Assembly: GCA_038501785.1 (NCBI GenBank)
Contig: JBAMJR010000097.1
Location: 8,355,001 to 8,419,000, forward strand
Reading direction: 5' to 3'
Length of the DNA: 64,000 bases
From: Myoxocephalus aenaeus
Lineage: Eukaryota > Chordata > Actinopteri > Perciformes > Cottidae
Part shown: positions 53,760-64,000 of the stretch, piece by piece
Position numbering within the stretch: position 1 is the stretch's first letter
Layout: the number at the start of each line of letters is the position of its first letter
The notes under the pieces: generated by a model
The model's database searches: none
The model's input: only the letters and a program-made list of their open reading frames with translations
Told to the model about the DNA's origin: nothing
Position numbers and translations under genes: made by a program

Positions 53760-56700
53760 CATAATAATAAATGACTTGATGAACCCAAGATTAGGACAAT
53801 AATTCATACTCGCACATCCGTCTTGCTCTTTTAAATCTTTCCCTCCTTTTCTTTATCCCTTTTTTTCTTTTCCATCTCTCCATCCTCTTCTAGCCAGCTG
53901 CAATTCTTGGACAGGGCTCCTGGCGGTGGTCTGAGAGAGGCGAGTGAAGCTAACCGTTTCAGAAAAACAGCTCTGGCAAGGCCAATTACACCCAGACAAA
54001 GCACTTTGCATGTTATTGTGTTAGGGATTCATGCTTGATTGACTGAATGGGTTCTAATGAGGCCGGGGAACGGCGTGCAAGAAAGGAAGAAACACTCCTC
54101 AGCTTCCCTGATGGATTGAATCACCCACACGCTTGCGTAGACGGATACACACAGGTACAAACACACTTGCTGGTGCGCAGTTCCAGTGCAAAGGTGAGCA
54201 ATCACATTGTGCACGTGGTAGCACGCTAACGCAAAAAGCAGTTCTCAGGTAACAGCTGTAAAGTTGGTGATGTGTGCGTCTGTGAGTGTGTGCAGTGGGT
54301 GGCAGATGAAGAGGAAATAGTGGAAAGGTAACTTGCTGTATTGCCTCTGCAGATGCTCCTATGTGAGAGCCTCACTCCCACTGGCACCCTTTTATAGTAT
54401 CACTTCACTAGAGTTGGATATAGCAACAGATGGATTGGTAAAGCCTACAGCAGTGATAAAAAATGTCAGCCGTTATTCTTGTTGAGCCTGTATAACAGAT
54501 GTTGGTTTTATTTCTGTGTTGTGTGCCGGGCTTTGACTCCACTAAGCTTCACATCTTTGAAGTTATTTTGTTCTCCGTCTCAGAGGAATTAAGGTTGAAA
54601 CAGATATTACTAGCCACAGGCTAATGAAAATAACAAATGCCAGCTATGATGTTCGCAAGATCACTGTCAACAAAATGCAAATTGGAAATGAAATTAGCAG
54701 CAATGCAGGTCCAGTCTATGAATTTTAAAAAGCAGGTATGAGCTGCATGTATGTACACAATCACTTAATATGAAACCTGTAAAACATGTTTCCAAAATAT
54801 ATAGGTTTTAAATGTTTACATCCTTATCGAACAAGCCAGACATGTATCTAGTATTAATCATACGTTAATGTAATTTGATTTCCATTGTTTACCAGCATTG
54901 AAGGATACTTGAGGGACCCAGAGTGTGTGCCATGAGTCCTCTGAGGAATATTTACAGCGGCCTTCTCCTTTTTTCCCCTTTTTCTTGCTCTAGCCACTCC
55001 CCCTCCACCTGCTCCATCCCCTTCTCTTCCACAACCCTCTCATTCATCATTGCTTGTCGCCCCCACTCTCCTCCCTCTTAGCTCTCTCCTCTACCTCGTC
55101 CATCTCCCCCGCGGTACGGAGGTCAGGGTGAGGGGTCAATTGCCTGGGCGCACCACAGAGCCTGTTCTTGAAGGAGAAGTCATGTATCTGCGCTCCGTCT
55201 TATCTTTTTGTTTTATATCGCCTGACAACTCTTTCCCACAGGATTCAGATTCACTCTCACCTGGAGCAACCACACAAACCCATGTGTATGGCCTTTCTGC
55301 ATGCATGTTTGTGTGGGTGGATGCTTCTCCGTGTCCTCCAGTTATTTTTGCCCACCCTTGTTTATTTGCCTTGTTTTCTTCCCTCTACTCCATCTTTCTT
55401 CTTGACCTTTTTCTCCCTCTGCCTCTTCTCCTCTATCGATAGACAGAGCTAATAAGGCAATTAAAGCCTAATTAAAGGAGTCTTCAGAGAGAGGGAAGGT
55501 CTCGGGCAACTTCATGAGGGTAAGGCAGCAGTGTGTTTACTCAAGTCTCTGGCGGGCTCGCCCTCACTCTCTGCTGATCAACAAAAACAAAGTTTAAAAA
55601 AAGTACAAAAATAATGAAAGCCTGAGGAACGGTCACACACTAATTTTACAAAGTCTTCAGATTTATCCCTGTATTTTTAGTCAATCGAGAAACAGGTAAC
55701 ACGAGGTAACTATCTAATTTGTTCAGCTTCAAGTGTATTTATCCAACCAGCGTCAGCCCACTCATTGTTGTCAAATGTGCCAGCGCAGATCAAAGAGCGC
55801 TGTGCAGCGTGGCAGCCAGGTTACCTCTGCTTGGCACTCAGAATCAAAGTCACGGATTAAGGGAAAGTGGGGGAGGGGGTTCAAGGCCATGTGACAGACG
55901 ATCATCCTCTCTTTGGGATGTGAGCTGCTCGTCACAGAGGTCTGTGATAGATCTGTGTTGTTTTTCCACAAACATGCCTACGCTTCTCTTACATCCCGTT
56001 GCGTACGATCACTGTTTGCACTTGTAGTCTGAAACAAAATCTTTACCCCTGATTTAGAAGGCACTTACAATGCATTAGCCTTGTGGTAATTACTAGAAAC
56101 TCAATTAGAAGAAACCGCAGAAGACCAAGACCAAACTGGAGGGCTTAAGCTGCAACGCTGGTAAATGGATTTGGAGTTAATTTAGTGAGTCAGAGGGTGA
56201 AACAGCCATCAGTGATGTTTTAAGCTGCAGCAAGCAACCTGAGCACTCAGAGCTCTGTACTGTAGGCTGATCTCCTCTGTAGTCTGCTCTCAACTGACGT
56301 TCAGCTTCACTTTTGGTTCGACTGTTACAATTAAATTGCTCTGGGAGTTTGTTTCACGCATCCATGTGCTGCCTGTTAGCACACGCCCTTGCACTTTCGT
56401 GCATGTGAAGACCCTTCATTCAACAATCCGTTGTATTTTTTCTTAGCGATGTTTACACATGTGTGCTGTAGATGTTACTGTCTGTGCCTCAGGTCCGGTT
56501 CAGAAAGTGGTCTATTTTATTCATGGCTCTTTGTATGTTCTCTAACATGCCTCGGGGCATTTTTATGACCTTGCCTGTCTGTTTCTGCTGAATATCTATA
56601 TTTGCTGTCTTCCATGCAGTGTAAGTGATGTTTTAGTTTTAGTTTCTGGTGATACAGTTGATACTATTCATTTGTGACCAATACTCATATTGATAGTACA

Positions 56701-57225
56701 ATAATTATCATGACAGTTTTACTTTTAAGGATCCTTTCAATTTTGACATTAAAGAATTGTGACCAAAATACTAAATGTACTGAAAGTGACATATTCCAGA
56801 TAAAGAATAAACCCGTCAGTGTTCTGTCGTGAATAATCCAAGAAGATTGTGCAGTAGTAGTGCTGCAACTGACTTTCATTCTCAATCAATGACTATTCTT
56901 GTGATTAATCAATTGATCAGTCGGTCAACAAAATCTGAAAATATTGAAAAAATCTGTAACAATTTACTAAAACTCAGCTTGTCATTGTATATGAGAGAAA
57001 CTAAAATATGGCAATATATTTAGCCTGGCTATGGTATTGGTAAAGGTTCTAGTGGTGTGCACCTTGTTTGTATTGGGACTGCAATGTGCTGGTAAATCGT
57101 ACCACATATTAGACACTGCCATCTAAATCCATGAAGAGAGAGGTACAGTGAGCAGATGGACTGCACCTTGTAAGTGTGGGTGGTAGAGCCTGCATGTCGC
57201 TGCTATTGGTGCCAGCCTGTGTGCT
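53760..57225. other. gene-poor stretch
   Basis: No gene recognised. TAATTA-rich segments occur near 55,440-55,490 and could be homeodomain-type regulatory sequence. Confidence 0.4.
56850..56965 (-). mobile_element. fish MITE-like repeat, partial
   Basis: GTGCTGCAACTGAC and GATTAATCAATTGATCAGTC resemble, in reverse orientation, the AATAATCATCAGATTA ... GTTGCAGCCCTAA segment at about 40,485-40,545. Confidence 0.45.
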
Positions 57226-57226
57226 G

Positions 57227-57228
<2 letters not shown>

Positions 57229-57274
<46 letters not shown>
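57229..57274. repeat. (GT)n microsatellite
   Basis: About 23 pure GT units. Confidence 0.96.
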
Positions 57275-57276
<2 letters not shown>

Positions 57277-57314
57277 GCGCATGTGTTACTGCTCTTGGCT
57301 TTTGCTTGGGAGTG

Positions 57315-57316
<2 letters not shown>

Positions 57317-57394
<78 letters not shown>
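57317..57394. repeat. (GT)n microsatellite
   Basis: About 39 pure GT units, 42 bp after the previous tract. Confidence 0.97.
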
Positions 57395-57396
<2 letters not shown>

Positions 57397-57964
57397 TGTG
57401 GGCCGGTGAGTGGGAGTGCATCGTGAATGCACTGCTGTGTCTCCCTCTTCTGGGGACCAGATGGTGATGGAGCCGGTCGTTCCACCCAAATTTGTCTGAC
57501 ATCATCACTCAAAGACAAAAAGAGTCAGAGAGAGACAGAAAGAGCATTTCTGATACATAAGCTTACGTTGAATGATTTGAATCTGTTCTGAACAACCGGC
57601 ACATTCTTAAAGGTGTTTGTGGATCGTCTACACTGTTGAAGCCCTGAGACCCTAAAGTTACTACAATGAACTGTCATTTTGTGTTGATTTTGTGGTACCT
57701 GTGGACTAATGTGATAGTGTTATTCAGCACTCCTAAAGGAGACCAAAACGTATATTTACACAAAGTTATTTTCAGTGGTCAGGGAGTTGTTCAGATCAGC
57801 AGTTCAAATTGTACTTCCCTAAATAATTTTACTATCCTAAATAATGCAAGTATTGCATTATTTGCAATATGCAAAATAAGTTAGACTGTATCAAAAGTTT
57901 AAAAAAAAGTAACTATAGTTCATAATATATTATTAGTTGCCAGTGTATAAGATACACCTTGCTA

Positions 57965-58115
57965 AAAGCAGTGGTGGAAGAAGTGGCAGATACTTAAGTA
58001 CTGTACTGTAAAAAAAGACAAAGTAAAAGGCCTACATTCAAAAACCACACTGAAGTATCAGTATGTACATTTCAGCAACACTTACATAAAGTATCAAGTG
58101 TAAAAGTGCAGAATT
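57965..58115 (+). mobile_element. MITE-like fish repeat (copy B)
   Basis: GCAGTGGTGGAAGAAGTGG, GATACTTAAGTACTG and AAAGTATCAAGTGTAAAAG occur in order. It is the opposite-orientation counterpart of 41,755-41,935. Confidence 0.5.
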
Positions 58116-58257
58116 TTTTTCCCTGTCATTGTTTTACTAATATGTGATTTCTTTGTTTTGTTTATTGGATTAAATTCAAAGTAACAAAAATAAAACAAAA
58201 TTCAGCTTTGTCCTCACCACTACCAGGAGACCGCTTCACCGAGAGGAGGGAGGGTGG

Positions 58258-58296
58258 CTGAACGCCCATCCTCTAGGGCAGAGGATGGGCGTTCAG
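58258..58296. repeat. 17-bp inverted repeat with 5-nt loop
   Basis: Arms CTGAACGCCCATCCTCT (58258-58274) and its exact reverse complement (58280-58296) around AGGGC. There is no T-tract, so it is not a typical terminator. Confidence 0.9.
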
Positions 58297-58749
58297 ATAG
58301 TGGTTAACTGTAGCAAATAACATTCAGACACAGCGTGCTGGTGCTGGGTCTGACCTGTAGGGGCAGTCCCCCAGGATCAGACCCTCGTTGCAGGGGTTTG
58401 CGCTGGCTGACTTTTTGGTAACTCATCTCAACATAATGTCTCTCTCCTGGACAAGGGGGACTCTTATCATGGCAAAGTAGTCACACACGAAGATTATAAG
58501 AGTCAGGGTAATTTTGACCGGCTCTCAGAGTTTCAGAAGTTTGGTCGAAATTTGCATTTTCTTACCCTGCTGTTATAGTGGGTGGCTTTTTGGGGGGTTA
58601 ATTAAGATTGTATGGATCCAGTAGTAGAAATTAAATGCTGACCCCTATTTATTTGGTGCATGTGGCCAGATTGTAGACATTACACATTTAATGTTGTTAT
58701 TTTAAAAACTTTAAATGCTGCAGACTAGCTTAATTAACTGCAATGCATC

Positions 58750-59100
58750 TGTAAGGGTTCGGTTTTGGCTGGACCCAAGCGCAGACAGCAAGGTAGGGTG
58801 AAGGTAATGGGTTTATTGAACAGAACACTGATGATTTCGATATGGCAGGAGGTGAAATCCAGGTTGAGCAGAGGAGTGGCGTGAGTGGCGGCGTGGCGGC
58901 GGCTGGACAGGAATCCTGGGCACAGGGAACAGAGGTTAGTTGCAGTCAAACAATACGGTAAAGCACAAGAGTAGTCTCAGTCCTAGAAAGGCTTAAGCGA
59001 GGCCGAGAGTCTAAGTACCACTGGAGATGGTGAAATAATCTGGCAATTGGAGAGAGGGAAGCCAGGGTGTGAACAGGGGACACAAGAGACAGGGAAAAGA
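58750..59100. mobile_element. possible interspersed fish repeat
   Basis: GGTTCGGTTTTGGCTGGACCC, GGGTTTATTGAACAGAACA and GAGGGAAGCCAGGGTGTGAAC occur in the order of a repeat that I have seen near other fish genes. No coding capacity. The assignment is by recall only. Confidence 0.35.
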
Positions 59101-62100
59101 CAAAAAAGGACACAGCATCACTGCTATACGATCATCCGATGTTTGTAGCATCACTGTCCTGTGAGAACCAGAAAAAAAAAGTCAACTTCTCTTGAGCTAA
59201 GAAAAACAGCTCTGTTTTCAACCATGTGATGATGCAGTTTTTCAGCAGATCCAAGAGGCTTTTTGAATAGTTCATTTATATTACGAAGAGGGAGAATTTA
59301 CTTAAACCATAAAGGAACTTTATCCTTCAATTTATCAGAAACATTAATATCCAAAATCAGATTGGAGATACATGACTTTAAGTGTACATGACAAATTGTA
59401 ATCTGAAAAGAAACTAAAGCAGTCAGAACGAAGTATAAAGCTGCATAAAATGGTAAACATGGCCCTGCAATAAATCCTATCTTCATGATGGTCACAAATG
59501 TTATGTTTTTTTTTTTTAAACGATGGAAGGAAGGTTGTGTTTCAATGGTCATTTTGGACATAGTTTGTGGTGCTGTTAAATTGTATTGAGTCAATCTGAG
59601 AGGTTTTCAAATATTTAGTTTTCCATTATTGATATAATTAGGGTGGACATGAGTAAATGTAGAAAAAGGAAATTAATTGAGTTTCTAGACAAAGCAAAAT
59701 AATGATACCAATAAGTAATGCATGTAGGGTAATGCTGAGGTGAAATAGAAGTAAATATCTGATAATTCTGTTGGACCTGATAAATCCCATATTGCAGCAG
59801 CAATCAGGTTTTGGCCAATTATCTTAAATTCGGGGTTACAACTCTACTTTGTGCTTTTTGTGCTTGTGTTCCCTGTGTTAGTGATTAATTATAGATTCAA
59901 ACAAATGGTTTTTTTATTCCAAATGCAATTATAGCAGCTTGATTTTTACAAAATGTCTAAAAAATAAATAAAAGAGCTATTACATCTGAGACTGGGGAGA
60001 CACTGAAAACATTTTGGAAGAGATTCATGGCCACATGCTCGAATAAAGAACTGCATTAGCCAGGACTGTTTGCTCAGCATTAGTGATATCAACCTACTTT
60101 CCCCATCATTTCACTGTTCATGTGCATGCTGTGCAATATGATAGGGAGAGGTGCGCAAATTACACAAGGAGAGCTAATCACCAGCCACACTCAGCTGACA
60201 GGCTGACACTACCTTGTGATGCCTTGCCTCCATTTCTCTCATTCAACATTATGGGCCATGTCTCAGAGAGCCCATTGGGATATGACAGCAGTAAAGGAAG
60301 CAATAAATATTTATAGAGATTGTTGTTTTAACAGGCAATAACCATGTCATGTTTAATTTGTCTTTAATATGGAGATAGAAATACCTACTAATTGGTCTAC
60401 TAATTGAGTCGATCTAATTGTAAACGTATCTGTAAAGCTCAACATAATATACATCTCTTGGTTCAGTCTTGCCAAAACTAACTGCAGTGGAAATTAGCTT
60501 CATTTTCCTCTCATGCAGCCTGAACTCGTCCAATATTCCCACAATCCCTCAGGTCCAAAATTACAACCACACTTCAGTGGATTGAGGCTCAGCTCACATA
60601 TAAAGGTCACACGTGACTATTAATGAGTATCGTTGTACAGTCTCGTTCTCTGGAGCTTGCTAATTGAGCTAGCATCTCTTTCCCATCCCTTGGATGTACA
60701 CACCGACACGGACAAGAAAGCGGATAAGAGTGTCTTTTTTCCTTTACGATGCTGCTAACTGTGATGGCATAGCTAAATAAGGCCTATGATGGACGCCATG
60801 CCAGGTAGAGGAGAGCAAGCTCACCGATTCCCCTTCCCTCACCGCCTGGTGCACAGTGCAATGGCCAATCAACTGCTCACACAAAGCAGGCGTTAGCATA
60901 TTCCCTGGCACAAAATTGCTCCCTTAATTGCAGCTGCATTGAGCCCCTGTTCTCCACACCTCCTCTTTGCTCCATTATTTCTCTTTTTTCTTCGTTTTTG
61001 CACTCTCCCCATCACCAGCCTCTTTCCAAGTGTGTGTTTTTCTGTTATTCTTTCACGTTTCACTTCGTCCCACTCCAATCATTCAGTCTCCATCAGACGG
61101 CCATTGTGTGAGCTCAGAGGGAGAACACAGAGAGAGGAAGATGGGGGCTGGGGATGTGTTTGGCATGCTGTACTATAGGAACAAGGTTGTCAGTCTCAAA
61201 TGATGCTCTCATAATCAGCGCATTGGAGCTGGGTTGCTGCACAGAATGACAATATCAGCGGTATGTACATTTCTGTGGTCTCCCTTTTGGCCCGTCAATC
61301 TTTCTTTATCTCGGTTTGTGCTGACTCTTGCTGCTTGCCTTTCTATCCCAACGTTTTTGTTTGTGTCTTTTGGTCTTTCTATCTTTGCTGCATTTTTGGC
61401 ATGCTTTACAGTTCTTGTGAACATTTCCTTCTGCTTGTGCCTTGCTTTGCCTCCAGTGTTTCTTCTCTATCTTTCGCTCTGGAGCCTCACCATCCCGCCG
61501 CTGTGCCTCAGTTTACCCATTTCCTGCTTTACCTTTCTTTCTCGATCTCTCTTTCTTGTGTTAATTACAGGCAAAGAGCAAGGTGGGCGTTGAATGGTTT
61601 CTTTAATGCTAGTTTTGTTTTCCTGAGTGGCTGGGTGTGCTATTAGCATACTGTGCTCTCAAGATCTCTTTCACTATCCCATCTTCCCCGACTAATAACA
61701 TGCTCAGAACTCATCACACAAACCCTAGTTAATATTATTTCCCAACAGCGTTCAAAGTTTCCCCATCCAGAGCTCTTATGTCATATTCATGTGAATCTTC
61801 TTTTACAATCATGCTTGTGTATCTGCCTCCTAACTCTGTTATCGTTGCTGGGCTCACAAAACCATTTCTGCCAACACCGTCACAGCTTTATCTCTCATGC
61901 CGTGTACTGTCACAGTTGTGGCATGTCTGTCTACCTCTGTTGTTGCTTGTAGTTTGTCTCCTAGCATTCCTGTTATGGTGGCAGTGTTTATTCTGCCAGT
62001 CAAAGACGAGGCAGAGACAGCATCACTCATCCCTGTGTTGTGGAAAGCGGCTGTGGGGAGGAAGAGGGAGAGGGAGAGAAAATGAGAGGCAGCAGTCACA

Positions 62101-64000
62101 TTTCAGACTGTAAAGAGTCACAGGTGGTTTACACAGTTGTGTGTCTGAGATAAGCTCGGGTCTTGACTGCTGTTATGCAGAATTTCCATACATTTGGAAG
62201 GCTCGTGCTGGGCTGCAGGCACCACTCGAGTGGTCTCACATCCAATAGGATGGACGTACAAGGTTCGCCTATACTGAAAGCTCGGCATCCAACCAGTTCA
62301 CTCTGGCAGCTTCACTACCATATATTTCAAACTGAACAATTAAGCAATTAAGCAATTAAGCAAATAGGTTGGGTGATATTAATAAAATCCTCCATGCAAT
62401 TAAATGCTTTATCTCAGTATATTTAGTAGCCCTATATGTCATGACAGTTTTTGGAAATTCTATTAAGAAACTGTGGATAAAATAACCAGACAGCCATGTC
62501 TGATTTGGGTCAGTACAACAAATTAAATACATGAAAAATCAAGGTATTTTATTGCAATGATCTCATAAAAATGGAATACTACCATAAAGCAGTCCTTCTC
62601 AGAGAGAATAACTCGGCATCCCTAAGACGAGTTATTCTCTCTTTAGACTGGTGTGTTTATAATCACGTGGATGAACTCCCGAGTATGTGCTATGTAGGAT
62701 GTGTATGATATTCATAGGTATGTGGATATTAGATGTCTTACTGAAGCATGTAAACATCCAATCCTGTGCAATTTGCAGTTTGTGGTAGTAGTGGTGGTGC
62801 TCGGCATTTGTGTTTTAAATCATTTTCAAAGCTCCCCTTCAAGCGTGGTGACGGCAGTTTCTATGTCTTTATTCATTCACTGTCTCTTTGATCAATTCAA
62901 AGCTCAGAGAAAGCCTACACCAATTACTATAAAACTAACCTGTCACAATTTGCTTTTGTTATTACCATATCAAGTCTGTTATGATTACAGTGCAATACTC
63001 CAGCACGGAGAATTGAATCCTAAAACTATTCTCCTCTTTTCCACATAAATAATAAGTAATTCCACATGTCGATGCTCTTCCTTGTTCACACTGACAGTTT
63101 AATAGTGTAATACAAAGGTTTGAGAAAATGTGGGTATGAAAGTAATTGGAAAACAGCCTGAGGACATTAATAGTAGATGTTGCATAAAACATATCTCCAC
63201 TCGTTAAATTTTGGAGATAGTTACCAGAAATCACAGTCACGGATATAACAACAAAAGTTGAATTTTGAATAATAAAAACTATAATGAGCTAACTCAATGG
63301 AAGAATGAGTTTCTTTTTCCACCTTTTTGATCTGGTTTTACTGTGCCATCTCGTTCATGAATCTTGCAGATAAATCTCAATAAGCGTGGCTCTCTGGTAC
63401 TAACAGTGTTTAAACTGGAAGGCCTGAACAAATAGCCTCTTTATTAATAATGCTTGACAGGGCTTCTGGTTGGAAGCTAAAGGCTCATTAGAACACACTA
63501 ACTAGTCCCTGGTAGCAGAGACGCATGGCTGCTGCTGGTCTCTAATAAAGAACTGCCTAATTGGCTAATTACATTCACAGACAAAGCTCATGAGTGCTTT
63601 GCTTATGGCCCTCATTTCAAAAGGGCCAGTATTTAAAATGCGTGGTGTAAAACTGGGGTGGCTCTTAAGGAAGCTTGCTGAATAATGAACACACAATTGC
63701 ACATTGGCAAATGCAGGTGCACTCACGCCACCACACAAACTTTCACACACTAACATGCAAGTTATTGGAGGAAAAGGGAGCAGTGGCTTCACTTCATGCA
63801 GCCCATGAAGGAAAATGCATTCATTAACATGTTTTGTGTCGAAACTCTTAATAGACTAGAGCAATCTAACTGATTGAAAGGGAATTGCTCTGAATGATGT
63901 GACAGAGCATTTGCGCGTCTCTTCAATCAGTCTCTTTGTTCTTTGGCTCTTCAAAAGTTAGCAGGTTGACAACCTATTTCTGGGAAATTTTACACTCTGC
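59100..64000. other. gene-poor stretch to the end of the window
   Basis: No exon, RNA gene or named repeat recognised. Segments near 60,000-60,430 and 63,400-63,640 are rich in TAAT/ATTA motifs and may be conserved non-coding sequence of an adjacent developmental gene, which I cannot confirm. Confidence 0.4.
62601..62642. repeat. 15-bp inverted repeat with 12-nt loop
   Basis: AGAGAGAATAACTCG (62601-62615) and its exact reverse complement (62628-62642). Confidence 0.88.

Noticed and set aside
52831..53807. Three overlapping minus-strand frames of up to 320 codons, Cys/Val-rich
   Set aside because: They arise from the TG/CA dinucleotide repeats of the minisatellite. The composition is periodic and no domain is present.
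58258..58296. Stem-loop as a transcription terminator
   Set aside because: There is no T-run and no gene upstream, and intrinsic terminators are bacterial.

Overview
The window looks like nuclear DNA of a bony (teleost) fish. The three genes have vertebrate exon-intron structure with GT/AG junctions. The cathepsin gene is closest to the fish cathepsin L.1 type. The intergenic DNA is full of fish-type repeats (BEL/Pao LTR element, L2/CR1/Rex1-like LINE, hAT and MITE copies, tRNA-derived SINE) and very long CA/TG, CT and AT microsatellites. I see no rRNA, genuine tRNA gene, CRISPR array or bacterial-type operon.

Layout. Positions 1-8,890 hold no gene I can support, only microsatellites, a CpG-rich patch with a nuclear-receptor-like DR1 site, and one weak minus-strand candidate exon. 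Positions 8,891-16,780 hold a complete minus-strand m6A-reader gene, ythdf2. Its five coding exons join in frame to 615 residues, with a CpG-rich promoter region and a probable 3' UTR. Positions 16,775-18,050 hold an inverted duplication around a TA tract, LINE-type tails and a SINE. Positions 18,685-23,948 are a BEL/Pao retrotransposon with two LTRs and a 5-bp target duplication. Its coding region is broken and the integrase core is missing. Positions 25,096-25,967 are an 856-bp MITE with an 8-bp target duplication. Positions 27,300-29,012 are a LINE nested in the tail of another LINE.

Positions 32,700-37,760 hold a plus-strand vestigial-like TEAD cofactor gene (vgll2/vgll3 type, four coding exons, 305 residues). 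Positions 39,530-42,000 are repeats, including a long foldback element and a 48-bp perfect palindrome. Positions 43,296-46,463 hold a complete plus-strand cathepsin L-like protease gene (seven coding exons, 332 residues), with a TATA box, a probable non-coding first exon and a polyadenylation signal. Positions 47,347-49,230 are an internally deleted hAT transposon. From 49,231 to the end there is no recognisable gene. That stretch has a compound minisatellite near 53 kb, a few repeats and hairpins, and some TAATTA-rich segments that could be regulatory.

The three genes act in separate processes: cytoplasmic mRNA decay, TEAD-dependent transcription and lysosomal proteolysis. Nothing suggests that they form a functional cluster. 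I found no convincing new biological system. The most informative observations are structural, concerning how the mobile elements are built and nested.
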